Assembly: GCA_026391795.1 (NCBI GenBank)
Contig: JAPLDI010000050.1
Span: 23,473 to 87,472 of the forward strand
From: Bacteroidota bacterium
Lineage (GTDB): Bacteria > Bacteroidota > Bacteroidia > Bacteroidales > FEN-979
Length of the DNA stretch: 64,000 nucleotides
Direction: 5' to 3'
Shown one piece after another: positions 26,488-33,868 of this stretch. Position 1 is the stretch's first letter. Each line of letters begins with the position of its first letter. The translations under genes and the position numbers were made by a program. A model generated the notes under the pieces. It was not told the DNA's origin, did no database searches, and worked only from the letters and a program-made list of their open reading frames with translations.

Positions 26488-27468
26488 ATGAAAGGGATGA
26501 GGGTTTTTACTGTTCTTCTGTTTTGTATGTCCTGGATGATTTCCATTGGCCAGGTGCCGGAGAAGGGCGGCAAACCGGTTCCTTCTTCCTACTGCCTCTC
26601 CCCCATCGAATACAAGCTCTATAACATGATAAATGACTACCGTCAGCGGTATGACCTTCCTCCTGTTCCTCTGTCAAAATCTCTCTGTTTCGTCGCTGCC
26701 ACGCATGCAAAGGACCTTTTTATCCATCATCCTGACCAGGGCCCCTGCAAACAGTATTCCTGGTCTGACCAGGGCTTCTGGAAACCCTTTTGTTATCCCA
26801 GGGATGAGAATAAAAAGAACAGTGTCTGGGATAAACCAAAAGAGTTGACTACCTACAAGGGCAAAGGATATGAGATCACTTACTGGGAAAACAGTGAAGT
26901 GGTCATCGACAGCATCATGACATTGTGGAAGTCGATGGATTATTTCAACGCTTTCCTGATGAATACCGGAAAATGGCAGGGAAGAAAATGGAATGCCATC
27001 GGGATCGGCATTTATGAAAATTACGCGTGTGCCTGGTTCGGTGAGCTTTCGGATCCTGAAGGGGAACCCTTTATTTGCGGCCAGGAGCCGCGGAAGCCTG
27101 GTTCAACTCCTGTAGTGAAGGCCACTCCTCCTGAAAAGAAGGTGCCGGAGACCAAGAAAGTTCAGGAAGCAAAGGTTCCTGCCGATAAAAAAGCGAAAGA
27201 AGCTGCTGCAACTTCAACAGGATCTGAAGCGAGCACAGTCCCTGGTAATGAATATTATTACATCATTGTCAAGGGCATTGCCCCGGAGAAAGAATTGCAG
27301 CGTTTCCTGAAGGATCTCCAGTCAAAAGGATATTCCTCCGCTAAGCTGCTTGAGAAGAATGGCAAGCAGCGGGTATCCATCATGGGGTTCCCGGATAAAT
27401 CAAAGGCCGACAGTGCCCTCAGGCAGGTAAAGAAGAGCTGGCCTGACGCCTGGATTCTGAAACAATAG
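26488..27468 (+). CDS. CAP-domain protein with C-terminal SPOR domain
   Basis: This 326-aa secreted protein is a fusion. After a signal peptide there is a CAP (SCP/PR-1-like) domain at residues about 30-190 (SPIEYKLYNMINDYRQ, LCFVAATHAKDL, GIGIYENYACAWFGE), then a Lys/Pro/Ala/Glu-rich linker, then a SPOR domain (about 248-326; YYIIVKGIAPEKELQRF, KGYSSAKLL, SIMGFPDKSKADSALRQV). SPOR binds denuded glycan strands of peptidoglycan, so the protein probably acts at the cell wall or division site. The ATG at 26488 is preferred over the TTG at 26482 that overlaps the GH172 stop. It ends 4 bp from the convergent 941-aa gene. Confidence 0.87.
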   Translation: MKGMRVFTVLLFCMSWMISIGQVPEKGGKPVPSSYCLSPIEYKLYNMINDYRQRYDLPPVPLSKSLCFVAATHAKDLFIHHPDQGPCKQYSWSDQGFWKPFCYPRDENKKNSVWDKPKELTTYKGKGYEITYWENSEVVIDSIMTLWKSMDYFNAFLMNTGKWQGRKWNAIGIGIYENYACAWFGELSDPEGEPFICGQEPRKPGSTPVVKATPPEKKVPETKKVQEAKVPADKKAKEAAATSTGSEASTVPGNEYYYIIVKGIAPEKELQRFLKDLQSKGYSSAKLLEKNGKQRVSIMGFPDKSKADSALRQVKKSWPDAWILKQ

Positions 27469-27472
27469 GCTG

Positions 27473-30298
27473 TTATTTTGCATCCATCACACACCTGAAC
27501 CCAACCGTACCGTTTCTGTCGAGCCCGGGGGAGATCAGCAACAGCATTTCAGGATGATTCACTGGCAGTGGACCGCTGGTAATATACCAGGGGCTGGAGG
27601 TGGGATGATAATAACTTCCTCCGCGGATAATGACATAAGAATAACTTCCAATGTCGTAGACATCATTTGTGAGTTGCCATATATTCCCGGTCAGGTCTTC
27701 AACCCCGAAAGGACTTGCCCCCTGGGGATGCGCTTCAACGGGGGTCGGATGGTTCAGGCTATAGTTGCATTTTGAAGGATCTAGGGTATTCCCCCAGGGG
27801 TACTTCCGCAGATCCTTACCCTGGGCGGCATATTGCCATTCCATTTCCGTCGGTAATCTTTTTCCCGCCCAGCGGGCGTATGCCTTTGCATCCTCCATGC
27901 TGATGTATACCACCGGACAATATTGCTGTCCATCCGGGATGGCGCCGCCGATCCAGTGCTTCAGATAGTTGGTCGTATCCTTGGGCTCATACCGGGTCCG
28001 TTTCAGGAAGATCAGCCATTCGCGGTTGGTAACAGGGTATTTGTCCATTAAGAATTTTTTCATCTGAACCACGAGTGTGTCGGTACGGTTGGGTAAAGGG
28101 ATAAAAGGATCTGCAGAACCAGGATCTCTTTTCGTGACAAAGCGGAATGTTCCTCCAGGGATCTCTAAAACCTGCTCATAGCCATGGTCACGGAGCTTTG
28201 TTTTTATTACAGAGGATACCAGTACAGGGATATCATTCCTCCGGTGCAGAACCCTTTCATCAACCAGTTCTGTTCCTGAGAAAAGCTGGATGACGATCTT
28301 TTCTGTCGTAATATCAAAGTAGGAGCTGAATGGGATCGTATTGCCGCGGGCCGTAAAAAGGTAGCTCCGGGAATGGTAGGAAGGGTTCCCACCTGTTATC
28401 CGGATGCTGTCGCCTTCGGAAGCAGTAAAGACGACGGAGTCCTCTTTAAAACCGGCATGAAGAAGTACGGGGAAGATGGCCAGGCAACCCGCATTGCCTT
28501 CCCGCCGGGAGTTCAGCCAGGAACGGTCAAAAGGATCGACCGTGGCCGTGAGAAGTATTTTTCCTTTGCTGACGATTGTATCCGCTTCAAGATGGTTCCA
28601 GAGGTCGACAGCATGGTAAGCGTTATTGCCGGAGTTCCCGGCTATCGATTTCCGGGAGGATGAAAGGTCGAATAAGGGACCTTTGAACCCGCCGGGGCGC
28701 AGGCTGAAAATTGTAAAGAGCACCTTCCTGCCGGAGACCCAGCGGTTGACATAGATACTGTCGGCCAGAGTTTCGACAAGCGGCATCCAGTCAGCATTAT
28801 GGAATACCGGATCATTTTCCCTGAGGATCCGGGTGGTTCGCCCGAGGTACTCAGACTCCTCCTTAATCCATGCCGGGCGGCCGGCCCGCATGGTATTTAT
28901 CTCAACCCCGTACCCGTTGAAGAAGGAAAGGGCCAGTTCCCGGTGCAGCCGGTCATCGGCAAGCTGCAGCACACGGAAGATGGCAAAATCAGGTTTGATC
29001 AGTTTGTTCAGGTTCAGAACCGGAGGAAGAACCAGTGCGTCGTGCACCCTTCCGGCGACGATACCCGGCATGTCTTTCGGAACGGCCATGCCTTCACTGT
29101 ACATGATGATCCCCGGTCTGACCTTGTCGGCAGTAGCCTGCAATTCTTTGCTGGATGAACCTTTTGTGTCGAGTACAACGCCATCGGCATCCGTGGCACG
29201 GAGCAGATCCCCCATACCCTTCATCTGGTCCTCTTTCCGCGAACTTTCATCCCAGGGATTGTAGGAGATGAAATATCTTTTTCCTTTTTTATGAAGGAAA
29301 TCTGCCTGCTTGCGAAGTTCCGCAACTCCTCCCGGAAGATCCCGGTACATATCCCACTGGTTCCGCTGATCGAGACCCAGACGCGGCCAGGTCGGCCACA
29401 GGGCAAAGATATCATAGCCACCGGTAAGTGAATCGTATTCGGAAAAAGAACGATAGAAACTGTATCTTTTTTCCGTGCCATCGTAAAACTTCTTATCCCA
29501 CGCAAACTGAAGCAACATGATATAGCTGCTCTTCATCCACCCAAGGTCTTTCCGCTCAAAGTACGTATTGTCAAAGGAAGGAAGGTCGTACAGGTAACGC
29601 TCACCGAACATCATCTTCAATCCGTCATGCCAGTCGCCGGTGTGAATGTCGAAGTAAAGATTATACTCCACCCAGCCTCCCGGTTTAAGCGTAACAGCCC
29701 AGCGGTCAACAGTTGTTTTCTCCTGATCCCGCTGATCGCGCCGGGCAAGAGATGAGATCGAATATTCCTCATTGATTCTGAAATCAGAATATCCCAGGTG
29801 CCAGGCATTATCCGGAAGGATCACCCCTACGGGGGCGTATCCTGGCCGGAACAGCAGGGAACGGCAGAGGGATTGTGGCCACTCCTTCGTGCCTCCGGCC
29901 GTAATGAAAACTTTATCCGGCCCCTCTCCAAGCGGCACGAGGTTCTCAATCCTGTGGTTTCCTTTTCCTGTATTCGTAAACCGGAGTACATACCTCAATC
30001 CTTTCTCAAATTTCCTGTCCTGTCTCAGGGATCCCCGGATGCTGTCGGCGAGGAAAAATGAGATCTCGCTTTTTCCAAAGGTCGCTTTCCCATAGGAATT
30101 ATAAAAATTGCTGTCGATGAGAACCGAGAACAAGGGAACCCCGTACTGCAAGGCGATGGAATGCTTTTTTTCAAGCACCACCCCGTTTACGGTAAAGGAG
30201 TTGGGTTCATCGAACCGCAGCGACTGGATCTGGTTTTGGGCAGATAAAGAACCAATAAGAAGAAATAAGGATAAAAAAGGTGACACTATGTATTTCAT
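27473..30298 (-). CDS. Secreted glycosidase-like protein with C-terminal FGE-like domain
   Basis: The 941-aa protein has a signal peptide (ends SLSAQ). The N-terminal half is beta-rich, followed by a TIM-barrel-like region at about 270-520 (GYDIFALWPTWPRLG, KRYFISYNPWDESS, ATDADGVVLDTKGSS, YGVEINTMRAGRPAW), similar in layout to putative GH36/GH-D-type glycosidases. Residues about 700-941 form a formylglycine-generating-enzyme (FGE/SUMF1) domain (MDKYPVTNREWLIFL, RWAGKRLPTEMEWQYAA, YPWGNTLDPSKCN, GASPFGVEDLTGNIWQ, RNGTVGFRCV). The Cys pair needed for FGE catalysis is absent from the RGGSYYHPT region, so this copy probably binds a ligand rather than modifies sulfatases. It is read from its own promoter at 30364-30395. 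Confidence 0.82.
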   Translation of the reverse strand: MKYIVSPFLSLFLLIGSLSAQNQIQSLRFDEPNSFTVNGVVLEKKHSIALQYGVPLFSVLIDSNFYNSYGKATFGKSEISFFLADSIRGSLRQDRKFEKGLRYVLRFTNTGKGNHRIENLVPLGEGPDKVFITAGGTKEWPQSLCRSLLFRPGYAPVGVILPDNAWHLGYSDFRINEEYSISSLARRDQRDQEKTTVDRWAVTLKPGGWVEYNLYFDIHTGDWHDGLKMMFGERYLYDLPSFDNTYFERKDLGWMKSSYIMLLQFAWDKKFYDGTEKRYSFYRSFSEYDSLTGGYDIFALWPTWPRLGLDQRNQWDMYRDLPGGVAELRKQADFLHKKGKRYFISYNPWDESSRKEDQMKGMGDLLRATDADGVVLDTKGSSSKELQATADKVRPGIIMYSEGMAVPKDMPGIVAGRVHDALVLPPVLNLNKLIKPDFAIFRVLQLADDRLHRELALSFFNGYGVEINTMRAGRPAWIKEESEYLGRTTRILRENDPVFHNADWMPLVETLADSIYVNRWVSGRKVLFTIFSLRPGGFKGPLFDLSSSRKSIAGNSGNNAYHAVDLWNHLEADTIVSKGKILLTATVDPFDRSWLNSRREGNAGCLAIFPVLLHAGFKEDSVVFTASEGDSIRITGGNPSYHSRSYLFTARGNTIPFSSYFDITTEKIVIQLFSGTELVDERVLHRRNDIPVLVSSVIKTKLRDHGYEQVLEIPGGTFRFVTKRDPGSADPFIPLPNRTDTLVVQMKKFLMDKYPVTNREWLIFLKRTRYEPKDTTNYLKHWIGGAIPDGQQYCPVVYISMEDAKAYARWAGKRLPTEMEWQYAAQGKDLRKYPWGNTLDPSKCNYSLNHPTPVEAHPQGASPFGVEDLTGNIWQLTNDVYDIGSYSYVIIRGGSYYHPTSSPWYITSGPLPVNHPEMLLLISPGLDRNGTVGFRCVMDAK

Positions 30299-30363
30299 TC
30301 CCGGTGGTTATTTTGAATTAAACTTCTTTAGCTGATCTGTATTCATCACTAAGTTTCAGATGG

Positions 30364-30395
30364 CAAAATTAAAATAATCTGTCTGGCATTTCAAA
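30364..30395 (-). promoter_or_regulatory. Bacteroidota-type promoter for the 941-aa gene
   Basis: On the minus strand TAATTTTG (CAAAATTA at 30364-30371) is preceded by TTTG (CAAA at 30392-30395) with a 20-bp spacer. The leader to the 30298 start would be about 60 nt. The rest of the 176-bp gap holds nothing else recognised. Confidence 0.75.
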
Positions 30396-30474
30396 TGAAT
30401 GTTATGGGTTCAGTCCAAAAACGAACGGAGATTCATCAATGAAGAAACGGAAACAGGGAGTGAAAAAGAGCAAA

Positions 30475-31020
30475 TCAAAAAGAGGCAAGTTCAGCCAGCT
30501 TCCCGACCGTTTTCCAGTTCCTTGTGGTGGCTGTAACTTTAAGCTTGTTCTCAAAGAAGGAGTTGGATAGTTTGGTGTTGCCATAACCTCCCGGACAGTA
30601 CAGGTATACTTCCTTCCCGATGATTGCAAACCTGTCGGGCGGGTAGTCAAATTTAAGGATGGCTGATAATTCTGAAGGTTGAGGATCTTTTCCAAGGAAA
30701 GTAACATGCAGTCTTTCAGGGTCGATCCCTTTTTCTGCCAGAAAAGGATTTGAAGAGAGGATGGCATTGATTTCACCGGCATTCCTGATAATAACCGGTA
30801 CCTGGAATTTGTATCTGCCTTCAATCGCCTTCTCAATCTTATTGCACAGATCTCCGGCAGAGAGATCCCCTGAAGTTTTGAAGATTACATTTCCGCTCTG
30901 GATATAAGTAGTGACTTCAGTGAACCCCAGACTGGCATACAATTCTTTCAGATCTGCCATCAGGACTTTTTTCTGTCCGCTGACGTTGATCCCCCTCAGG
31001 ATTGAAATATAGGTTGTCAT
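30475..31020 (-). CDS. DUF1697 domain protein
   Basis: The 181-aa protein belongs to DUF1697, recognised by the opening TTYISILRGINVSGQKKVLMADLKELYASLGF and the YIQSGNVIFKT motif. Its function is unknown. I start it at the ATG at 31020 (MTTYISILRG). The frame extends to 31128, but those 36 residues lie antisense to nothing recognisable and overlap the ogt 3' end. It lies 10 bp downstream of ogt and is the last gene of the symporter-ogt-DUF1697 run. Confidence 0.88.
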   Translation of the reverse strand: MTTYISILRGINVSGQKKVLMADLKELYASLGFTEVTTYIQSGNVIFKTSGDLSAGDLCNKIEKAIEGRYKFQVPVIIRNAGEINAILSSNPFLAEKGIDPERLHVTFLGKDPQPSELSAILKFDYPPDRFAIIGKEVYLYCPGGYGNTKLSNSFFENKLKVTATTRNWKTVGKLAELASF

Positions 31021-31030
31021 TGAGAAAGGT

Positions 31031-31516
31031 TTATCCGTAGAACAGGTCGCGCTGGGCGAAGGCATATTCATGCTCCAGCAGCCATTTCTTGCGTTTGAGG
31101 CCACCGGCGTACCCAACCAGTTTTCCATTCATCCCGATCACGCGGTGACAGGGAACGATGACGGATACGGGGTTCGTTGCGTTGGCCCCTCCCACTGCAC
31201 GCAGCGCCTTTACGTCGCCGATCCTCCTGGCCAGTTCAAGGTAGGTAATGGTTTTACCATACGGGATTTTCAGAAGTTCATTCCATACTTTTATCTGGAA
31301 TGGCGAACCTTCGAGGTCGAGCGGGATGGAGAATTCTTTTCGCCAGCCTTCAAAATATTCGTGCAGCTGAAGTTTACATTCTTTGAGACAAGCCGGGGTC
31401 CGTTTTACTTTTACCCTGAAGTTGACGAACTCGATGCTGCGGACCCCCTTTGATGAGCAGGTGATCTCCACGAACCCAATCGGTGTTTCGAGGAAGGCTC
31501 TTTGAATGTCGTTCAT
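31031..31516 (-). CDS. ogt: Methylated-DNA--[protein]-cysteine S-methyltransferase
   Basis: This suicide DNA-repair protein takes methyl from O6-methylguanine or O4-methylthymine. The active-site motif is VIVPCHRVIG (Cys123 of the 161-aa form), preceded by the HTH recognition segment (PYGKTITYLELARRIGDVKALRAVGGANATNP) and followed by GYAGGLKRKKWLLEHE. The ATG at 31516 begins just 1 bp after the stop of the 70-aa membrane gene, arguing for this start over the upstream ATG at 31558, which would overlap it. No Ada-type regulatory domain is present. Confidence 0.94.
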   Translation of the reverse strand: MNDIQRAFLETPIGFVEITCSSKGVRSIEFVNFRVKVKRTPACLKECKLQLHEYFEGWRKEFSIPLDLEGSPFQIKVWNELLKIPYGKTITYLELARRIGDVKALRAVGGANATNPVSVIVPCHRVIGMNGKLVGYAGGLKRKKWLLEHEYAFAQRDLFYG

Positions 31517-31517
31517 A

Positions 31518-31730
31518 TCATTTTGTTTTTGTTTTTCTGCTTTTCCATGCCAGCGCAAGCATCAGGATCCCGAATACCAGCATTCCCGAACCCGACCAAA
31601 GGTTGATGTTGATGCCAAGGGAACGCTGGTAGAGAACGGCATCCGCATTCGTAAATAATCCGAAAATCGTCAATATCAATCCCAGGATGGAGAACATCAG
31701 GCCAATCGGAAATTTAATATCTATGCCCAT
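31518..31730 (-). CDS. Small two-helix membrane protein beside the symporter
   Basis: The 70-aa protein has two predicted membrane helices (residues about 8-26 and 45-62) joined by a short loop and a Lys-rich C-terminal tail (WKSRKTKTK). No named family is recognised. It lies 11 bp downstream of the Na+/solute symporter gene and directly abuts ogt. Its position suggests an accessory subunit of the transporter, by analogy with small membrane partners of other SSS-family carriers; this is inference only. Confidence 0.65.
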   Translation of the reverse strand: MGIDIKFPIGLMFSILGLILTIFGLFTNADAVLYQRSLGININLWSGSGMLVFGILMLALAWKSRKTKTK

Positions 31731-31741
31731 ATCATCATTTT

Positions 31742-33472
31742 TTACCAGAACAATACTGTAAGAACGCCTGCGATAGAGAGAACTGCGATAGCCAGCGTTG
31801 TGGAACGCCGGTACCAGGGAACATCTTCCTTCATGCTCCGGGGTGTCAGCGAATAAACAAGTCCCCTCAGTTCTTCATCTGATTTTTTCCGGGAAGTCAG
31901 GAGCGACAGCACGACGGCTACTCCTGCACTGGTTGCACAGCCGAAAATGGCAGTCCAGAAATTCTGGGCCATCTCCACGGGATAACTGTGAAGTTTGAAG
32001 ATCCATCCGCCCTTTACCAGTGTATCCGCACCTTCGGGAAAGGTCAGTCCGTGGTGCAGCAGGGCAATCAGGAAACCTGCGAGCAGTCCGGTAAAGGCGG
32101 CATGTCCGGTGGTCCGTTTCCAGAACATTCCGAGGAAGATCACGGCGAACAGGGGGGCATTGATCATTGAGAAGATCGTCTGCAGAAAATCCATGATGTT
32201 CCCGAACATGCTTGCAAGGTATGCGGCTGCTATGCTGACGATAACCCCGAAGATGGTTGCCATGCGTCCCACAAACAGGTAATGTTTCTCATCCGCTTCT
32301 CTATTGCCCGTAACCGGCCGGATATAACTCTGGTAAATGTCGTAGGTCCACACTGTATTGAACGCGGAAACATTTCCTGCCATCCCCGACATGAAGGAAG
32401 CCAGGAGTGCGGTGATCCCAAGTCCAAGCGCACCGGCAGGCAGGTACTGCTTCAGCAGCATGATGATGGTATAATCATAAATCGGCTGTCCGGCAGCACT
32501 CTGAGGAAGGACAAATCCCTTGCCCGGCATATTCAGCAGAACCAGTGCAGCAATCCCCGGAACGATGATCAGGAAGGGGATGAACATTTTCGGAAATGCA
32601 CCGATCAGCGGCGTATTGCGGGCAGCTGTGGTGGAATGGGCCGACATGGCGCGTTGCACGATCAGGAAGTTTGTGCACCAGTACCCGAAGGAGAGAACAA
32701 AACCGAGCCCGGCAAAGATGCCGTACCACTCTACTCCCATCGGGTTGGATTTTGCCGAACCGGTGTATTTCCAGGTTGTGGTCCAGGTATCGGCTGCAAA
32801 TCCTTTGGCTTCAACGATGGGTTTCAGGTGCTCCTGCATTCCCGACCAGCCGCCGAGGTCTTTCAGGCAGAGGATTACGATCGGCAGCAGCCCGATGACG
32901 ATAATGAAAAACTGCAGCACTTCATTGTAGATTGCGGAGGAAAGCCCCCCGAGGTAAGTATAGGCGAGCACAATGGCGGCAGAAAGGATCAGGCTGAAGT
33001 GAAAATTCCATCCCAGGACAGTCTCCATCAGGATGGCAAGGGCATACATCGATATCCCGGAAGCAAGGATTGTCATCACGGCAAAAAGGATGGCATTCAG
33101 TCCGCGTGTCTTTTCGTCAAATCGCAGTTTCAGGTATTCCGGAACCGACCTGGCCTTTGATCCGTAATAGAACGGCATCATGAATAGCGCCAGGAAGACC
33201 ATGGCGGGGATAGCACCTATCCAGTAAAAATGGGTGGTTAGCATGCCATATTTGACACCCGAACCTGTCATGCCCATCACTTCAAGTGCGCCGAGATTGG
33301 TGGAGATGAATGCCAGTCCGGCAACCCAGGCCGGCATCGAACGGCCGGCTTCAAGAAACGACTTTGCGTCTTTCATGAACCGCTTCAGGGTCCAGCCAAT
33401 GCCCAGGACAAATACAAAATAGATCACCATCACCAGGTAATCGATCCAGTCAAGAGAAAAGTTTGTGCCCAC
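31742..33472 (-). CDS. Sodium:solute symporter (SSS family)
   Basis: The 576-aa integral membrane protein belongs to the SSS/SGLT family. It has many membrane helices and the conserved N-terminal stretch (FLEAGRSMPAWVAGLAFISTN, GALEVMGMTGSGVKYGM), the MPFYYGSKARSVPEYLKLRF motif and GITALLASFMSGMAGNVSAFNTVWTYDIY, which corresponds to the family signature. It uses the Na+ gradient to import a solute, probably a sugar or sugar acid given the glycosidase setting; galactose would fit with galK/galM 14 kb away, but this is not established. Transcription probably starts from the promoter at 33536-33568. Confidence 0.92.
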   Translation of the reverse strand: MGTNFSLDWIDYLVMVIYFVFVLGIGWTLKRFMKDAKSFLEAGRSMPAWVAGLAFISTNLGALEVMGMTGSGVKYGMLTTHFYWIGAIPAMVFLALFMMPFYYGSKARSVPEYLKLRFDEKTRGLNAILFAVMTILASGISMYALAILMETVLGWNFHFSLILSAAIVLAYTYLGGLSSAIYNEVLQFFIIVIGLLPIVILCLKDLGGWSGMQEHLKPIVEAKGFAADTWTTTWKYTGSAKSNPMGVEWYGIFAGLGFVLSFGYWCTNFLIVQRAMSAHSTTAARNTPLIGAFPKMFIPFLIIVPGIAALVLLNMPGKGFVLPQSAAGQPIYDYTIIMLLKQYLPAGALGLGITALLASFMSGMAGNVSAFNTVWTYDIYQSYIRPVTGNREADEKHYLFVGRMATIFGVIVSIAAAYLASMFGNIMDFLQTIFSMINAPLFAVIFLGMFWKRTTGHAAFTGLLAGFLIALLHHGLTFPEGADTLVKGGWIFKLHSYPVEMAQNFWTAIFGCATSAGVAVVLSLLTSRKKSDEELRGLVYSLTPRSMKEDVPWYRRSTTLAIAVLSIAGVLTVLFW

Positions 33473-33717
33473 GCCCGCGCTGTTTTAATTCCTGAAAATT
33501 GAAAATGCAGATCCTGAAAAGATCCAGATCATCTACAAATTTAATGATGTTTTCATGGAAAAGACAAAATGGGGATTATTTATCCACCTCACCCTTTCCC
33601 TCTCTTCAAGGAGAGGGAAATTGTTTCAAACTCCCCTTCTCCTTCCAGGAGAAGGGGACGGGGGATGAGGTGAAAATGTTGTGTCAGGCATTGGGTATCA
33701 GGTTTTGGGTATTGGGA
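33473..33717. other. Upstream region of symporter with two REP-like hairpins
   Basis: There is no gene. Besides the promoter it holds two neighbouring palindromic segments, TTCCCTCTC-TTCAA-GGAGAGGGAA (33596-33619 region) and CCCCTTCTCCT-TCC-AGGAGAAGGGG (33633-33657), in a CTCACCC / GGGTGAG-like frame. This is a common dispersed intergenic repeat type. It is followed by GGGTTTTGGGTATTGGG low-complexity sequence near 33690-33715. Confidence 0.65.
33536..33568 (-). promoter_or_regulatory. Bacteroidota-type promoter for the symporter operon
   Basis: On the minus strand TAAATTTG (CAAATTTA at 33536-33543) and TTTG (CAAA at 33565-33568) are spaced by 21 bp. It lies 63 bp upstream of the symporter start. 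Confidence 0.7.
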
Positions 33718-33867
33718 TCAGATGCTGGTCGGGGCGGGTTCTGAACCCGCCCCGACCAGCCTGAAATAATACAATCCTGCCGGCCATTTTGAAACATCCA
33801 TTTCCAACGTATTCTGTTCCCTAATAATTTCCTTTTCAAACACTTTCTTGCCGGAAAGGAAAGCCAT
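33718..33867 (-). pseudogene. Truncated T9SS sorting-domain remnant ending in a palindrome
   Basis: Directly after the beta-helix gene, a minus-strand frame of 49 codons reads MAFLSGKKVFEKEIIREQNT, then LEMDVSKWPAGLYYFRL, then VGAGSEPAPTSI and a stop. The part before VGAG has the pattern of the end of a type A T9SS sorting domain (G-K-K-V-F-E ... D-V-S-x-W-P-A-G-L-Y-Y-F). The last 12 codons are encoded by the GC-rich palindrome at 33724-33760. I read it as the left-over C-terminus of a lost surface protein, interrupted by a palindromic element. It could instead be an accidental frame, but the match to the sorting-domain pattern is good. Confidence 0.6.
33724..33760. repeat. GC-rich palindromic element, copy 1
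   Basis: A perfect 17-bp stem (GCTGGTCGGGGCGGGTT and its reverse complement) surrounds a CTG loop. The inner 10-bp stem and loop recur exactly at 35784-35806, so this is a dispersed element. It provides the last codons of the sorting-domain remnant. Confidence 0.85.
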
Positions 33868-33868
33868 C

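Noticed and set aside
30402..30836. Minus-strand 144-codon frame
   Set aside because: It overlaps DUF1697 in another frame and has no recognisable content.
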